In this document: positions 61,916-64,000 of the stretch, piece by piece
How positions within the stretch are numbered: the stretch's first letter is position 1
Layout: each line of letters starts with the position of its first letter
DNA from: Flagellimonas hadalis
GTDB taxonomy: Bacteria > Bacteroidota > Bacteroidia > Flavobacteriales > Flavobacteriaceae
DNA length: 64,000 nt
Assembly: GCF_007785775.2 (NCBI RefSeq)
Contig: NZ_VNIK02000005.1
Coordinates: forward strand, 1-64,000
Reading direction: 5' to 3'
Program-made: the position numbers and the translations under genes
Notes under the pieces: model-generated
The model's input: only the letters and a program-made list of their open reading frames with translations
Databases searched by the model: none
Told to the model about the DNA's origin: nothing

Positions 61916-63071
61916 TGGGCTTTGCTTTGGATTTGTTGTTTCTGCGTTTTTTGTTCCTGCGCTTATTGTTCCTCTTTGGCTTGTCAAAACGGGTAAGGCT
62001 GTCCTCTGCCACGACACTTTCGTATGCCGTTTTTTCCACGCTCACTGTGTTCTCTTCTGCATATTCTTCAAGAGTGGGGGCCTTTTCGTTCTTTTTGTTC
62101 AGCTCCAAGATTTCCAGCACCTGCTGTTTGGTCAACGGATGCCAGTTGGCTGGTTCGTCCTTGTACGAAAACCAAAGGGTTTCCTTGAAGATGTCCGCCT
62201 TTTGGCAGAAGGCCAGACCTTTTTTGGTCATGAGCTTGCTGTCTTGCGGGGGGAAATCCTTGAGGGCTTCCAGGTACACGTCCAACTCGTAATTGAGGCA
62301 GCATTTGAGCTTTCCACATTGTCCGGCCAGTTTTTGGGGGTTCAATGCCAGTTGCTGATACCTTGCGGATGCCGTGCTGACCGACCGGAAATCGTGTAGC
62401 CATGTGGAACAGCAAAGCTCGCGTCCACAGGAGCCGATGCCCCCCAAGCGTTGGGCCTCTTGCCTATAGCCTATCTGGCGCATCTCGATGCGAATCTGGA
62501 AGGCCTTGGCCATATCCTTGATAAGCTGCCGGAAATCGACCCGATCCTCGGCCGTGTAGTAAAAAGTCGCCTTTGAGCCATCTCCCTGAAATTCCACATC
62601 GCTGAGTTTCATTTCCAGTTTGAGGGCTATGGCTATTTCGCGCGATCGTTTTTTGATCTCTTCTTCCCGATCGCGGCATTTTTGCCAAATATCGATGTCC
62701 CTTTGGGTGGCCTTTCTATAGATCTTGGGAAGGGTCTTGTCATCAGGAGCGGTTTTTTTTCGCTTCATCTGTACCCGCACCAGTTCCCCGGTAAGGGTCA
62801 CCACGCCCACATCATGACCGGATTTGGCCTGGGTGGCCACCACATCGCCAATGGATAGGGGAAGGTTTTCCTCGTTCCTGAAAAACTCCTTTCTACTGTT
62901 CTTGAAACGTACCTCAACGCAATCAAAAGGTTTTTGACCGTTGGGCAACGACATATTGGAAAGCCAGTCAAAGACCGTTAGCTTGTTACAACCATCAGTG
63001 CCGCAAGTTCCATTGTTCTTGCAACCACGCGGTTGTCCATCCTTGCCGGTTGAACAACTGCTACACGCCAT
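61905..63071 (-). CDS. ricT: PSP1-domain protein, RicT/YaaT-like
   Basis: 388 residues from ATG 63071 (MACSSCSTGKDGQPRG); the frame upstream is not protein-like. The N-terminus is Cys-rich (about nine residues spaced CxxC). The PSP1 core carries the conserved LGGIGSCGRELCCSTWLHDF and LAGQCGKLKCCLNYELD. The C-terminal tail is very basic (runs of Arg, Lys, Asn). Bacillus RicT acts in an Fe-S-containing complex with RNase Y; here RNA-related function is inferred from the family. Gene order ricT-gldH-PBP1A recurs in Flavobacteriia. Confidence 0.9.
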   Translation of the reverse strand: MACSSCSTGKDGQPRGCKNNGTCGTDGCNKLTVFDWLSNMSLPNGQKPFDCVEVRFKNSRKEFFRNEENLPLSIGDVVATQAKSGHDVGVVTLTGELVRVQMKRKKTAPDDKTLPKIYRKATQRDIDIWQKCRDREEEIKKRSREIAIALKLEMKLSDVEFQGDGSKATFYYTAEDRVDFRQLIKDMAKAFQIRIEMRQIGYRQEAQRLGGIGSCGRELCCSTWLHDFRSVSTASARYQQLALNPQKLAGQCGKLKCCLNYELDVYLEALKDFPPQDSKLMTKKGLAFCQKADIFKETLWFSYKDEPANWHPLTKQQVLEILELNKKNEKAPTLEEYAEENTVSVEKTAYESVVAEDSLTRFDKPKRNNKRRNKKRRNNKSKAKPNAK

Positions 63072-63160
63072 ACTCTGTATCTTGATCAAGGTCCTTAAAA
63101 AGATTGTTGTCTGCTCGATCACTGTCGAGAACAACTGGACTTTATGTACATCTACACTGC

Positions 63161-63183
63161 TCCTTCAACTCGCTCAGGATAAC
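63161..63183. repeat. REP-like half repeat
   Basis: TCCTTCAACTCGCTCAGGAT followed by AAC matches the common flavobacterial form of the right-hand REP arm and resembles that at 2485-2510. It lies in the 220-bp gap between ricT and trhO, where nothing else was recognised. Confidence 0.4.
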
Positions 63184-63291
63184 AGCTCAATGTGATATTT
63201 AACTGTCCTTATCTTTTTCGAACAACCTCAAAAGGGTTCATAAATAATTCCTATGGTAAAGATAGCATAATTTTGTTGCAGTGGTGAAATG

Positions 63292-64000
63292 CTACTTCTT
63301 GTATTTCAATACAGGGGAGCGTCCTTTTTTAAAAATCTTATTGCTGGCCCCCTTGCCCTTGCGCAGTTTTTTTTGTTCTTCATAGGGCAACCCGTGCACT
63401 TCCTGGCATTCCACCGAGCAACAATTGTCCATGGCTACTGCACATTCCTCGCACTGTATAAAGAGCAAATGGCAGGCTTCATTGGCACAGTTGACATGGG
63501 TGTCGCAGGGTTTTCCGCATTGGTGGCAATGTGCGATCACGTCTTCGGAAATGCGTTCGCCCCTTCTGTGGTCAAAAACAAAGTTTTTACCGAGAAATTT
63601 ATTCTCCAGATTTTTTGCCTTCACTTGGCGGGTATATTCGATGATCCCACCCTCCAACTGGAACACATTCTTGAAGCCTTTGTGCTTATAGTAGGCACTT
63701 GCCTTTTCGCAGCGGATGCCGCCCGTGCAGTACATCACCAGTTTTTTGTCCTCCTTGTGCTCGGCCAGGTCCCTTTCGATGATGTCCAATGAATCCCGGA
63801 ACGTATCCACATCGGGGGTGATGGCATTCTTGAAATGGCCTATTTCGCTTTCATAGTGGTTGCGCATGTCCACCAACACGGTGTCCGGGTCCTCGATGAG
63901 CTCGTTGAACTGCTCGGCCCCCACATGGATCCCTTTGTTGGTCACGTCAAAAGTGCTATCGTTCAGCCCATCCGCAACGATTTTTTTTCTGACCTTCACC
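63292..64000 (-). CDS. trhO: tRNA uridine 5-hydroxylase TrhO (rhodanese domain), N-terminus outside window
   Basis: The gene runs off the right edge; about 236 C-terminal residues are visible. The full protein is usually about 320-350 residues, so the N-terminal acylphosphatase-like part is missing and the first visible Met is internal. The rhodanese core ends in the active-site loop VMYCTGGIRCEKASAYYKHK. A Cys-rich zinc-binding segment follows (CHQCGKPCDTHVNCANEACH, later CEECAVAMDNCCSVECQ). TrhO makes 5-hydroxyuridine at tRNA position 34 using O2. The end is basic (KKGRSPVLKYKK). Confidence 0.93.
   Translation of the reverse strand, partial: VKVRKKIVADGLNDSTFDVTNKGIHVGAEQFNELIEDPDTVLVDMRNHYESEIGHFKNAITPDVDTFRDSLDIIERDLAEHKEDKKLVMYCTGGIRCEKASAYYKHKGFKNVFQLEGGIIEYTRQVKAKNLENKFLGKNFVFDHRRGERISEDVIAHCHQCGKPCDTHVNCANEACHLLFIQCEECAVAMDNCCSVECQEVHGLPYEEQKKLRKGKGASNKIFKKGRSPVLKYKK

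Overview
The window looks like chromosomal DNA of a gliding marine-type Flavobacteriaceae bacterium (Bacteroidota). A Muricauda/Flagellimonas-like genus is my guess; the genus is not shown by the sequence. The evidence is a subtilase with a type IX secretion (T9SS) sorting tail, the gliding lipoprotein GldH, many short SPII lipoproteins, TAnnTTTG (-7) promoter boxes, weak Shine-Dalgarno sequences, a SUF operon ending in DUF59/DUF2480/DUF3078 genes, and a three-gene succinate dehydrogenase with one membrane subunit. No rRNA, tRNA, CRISPR array, insertion sequence or integrase was seen. Gene density is high and nearly all gaps are below 300 bp.

Layout. 1-3.6 kb: the end of a Gfo/Idh/MocA oxidoreductase, a DUF4440 protein, an SPFH-GYF fusion and a double zinc-ribbon membrane protein. 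3.7-8.2 kb (minus): ferrochelatase hemH, a DUF3050 protein, a MATE pump and a lactonase-like lipoprotein; a mechanosensitive channel diverges from hemH. 9.5-12.4 kb: a lipoprotein, a DUF1460 amidase-like protein and a ThuA protein. 12.4-23.4 kb: an AraC regulator divergent from a tight heme run (hemA-C-D-E-DUF6973-F-B), followed by a serine hydrolase, a CNNM/CBS protein, an alkyltransferase and an exonuclease. Together with hemH, most of the route from glutamyl-tRNA to heme is here; hemL and the protoporphyrinogen oxidase step are not. 23.6-28.3 kb: T9SS subtilase, EEP nuclease, HflX. 28.5-36.1 kb (minus): the SUF iron-sulfur assembly operon, with thiL divergent.

37.5-47.4 kb is mixed housekeeping: BrnQ, an esterase, a CDF-like transporter, aminopeptidase P, DUF2721, a frameshifted SpoIIAA-like gene, a RimK-type ligase and a LytS/LytR-type two-component pair. 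47.6-51.1 kb holds small envelope proteins, including two tandem collagen-like lipoproteins. 51.2-54.7 kb is sdhCAB. 54.7-56.9 kb is a small accessory island: orphan Vsr endonuclease, an S24 phage-repressor-like protein, a divergent Cro-like HTH protein and a GNAT acetyltransferase. 57-59 kb is a CoA-transferase pair split by an AT-rich membrane protein gene. 59-63.1 kb is RicT-like/GldH/PBP1A, and the window ends inside trhO.

The most interesting unexplained points are the DUF6973 protein translationally coupled inside the heme operon, the DUF3050 protein with heme-oxygenase-like diiron residue spacing beside hemH, the S24/Cro-like switch with overlapping palindromes beside an orphan Vsr, and the extra gene inside scoAB.
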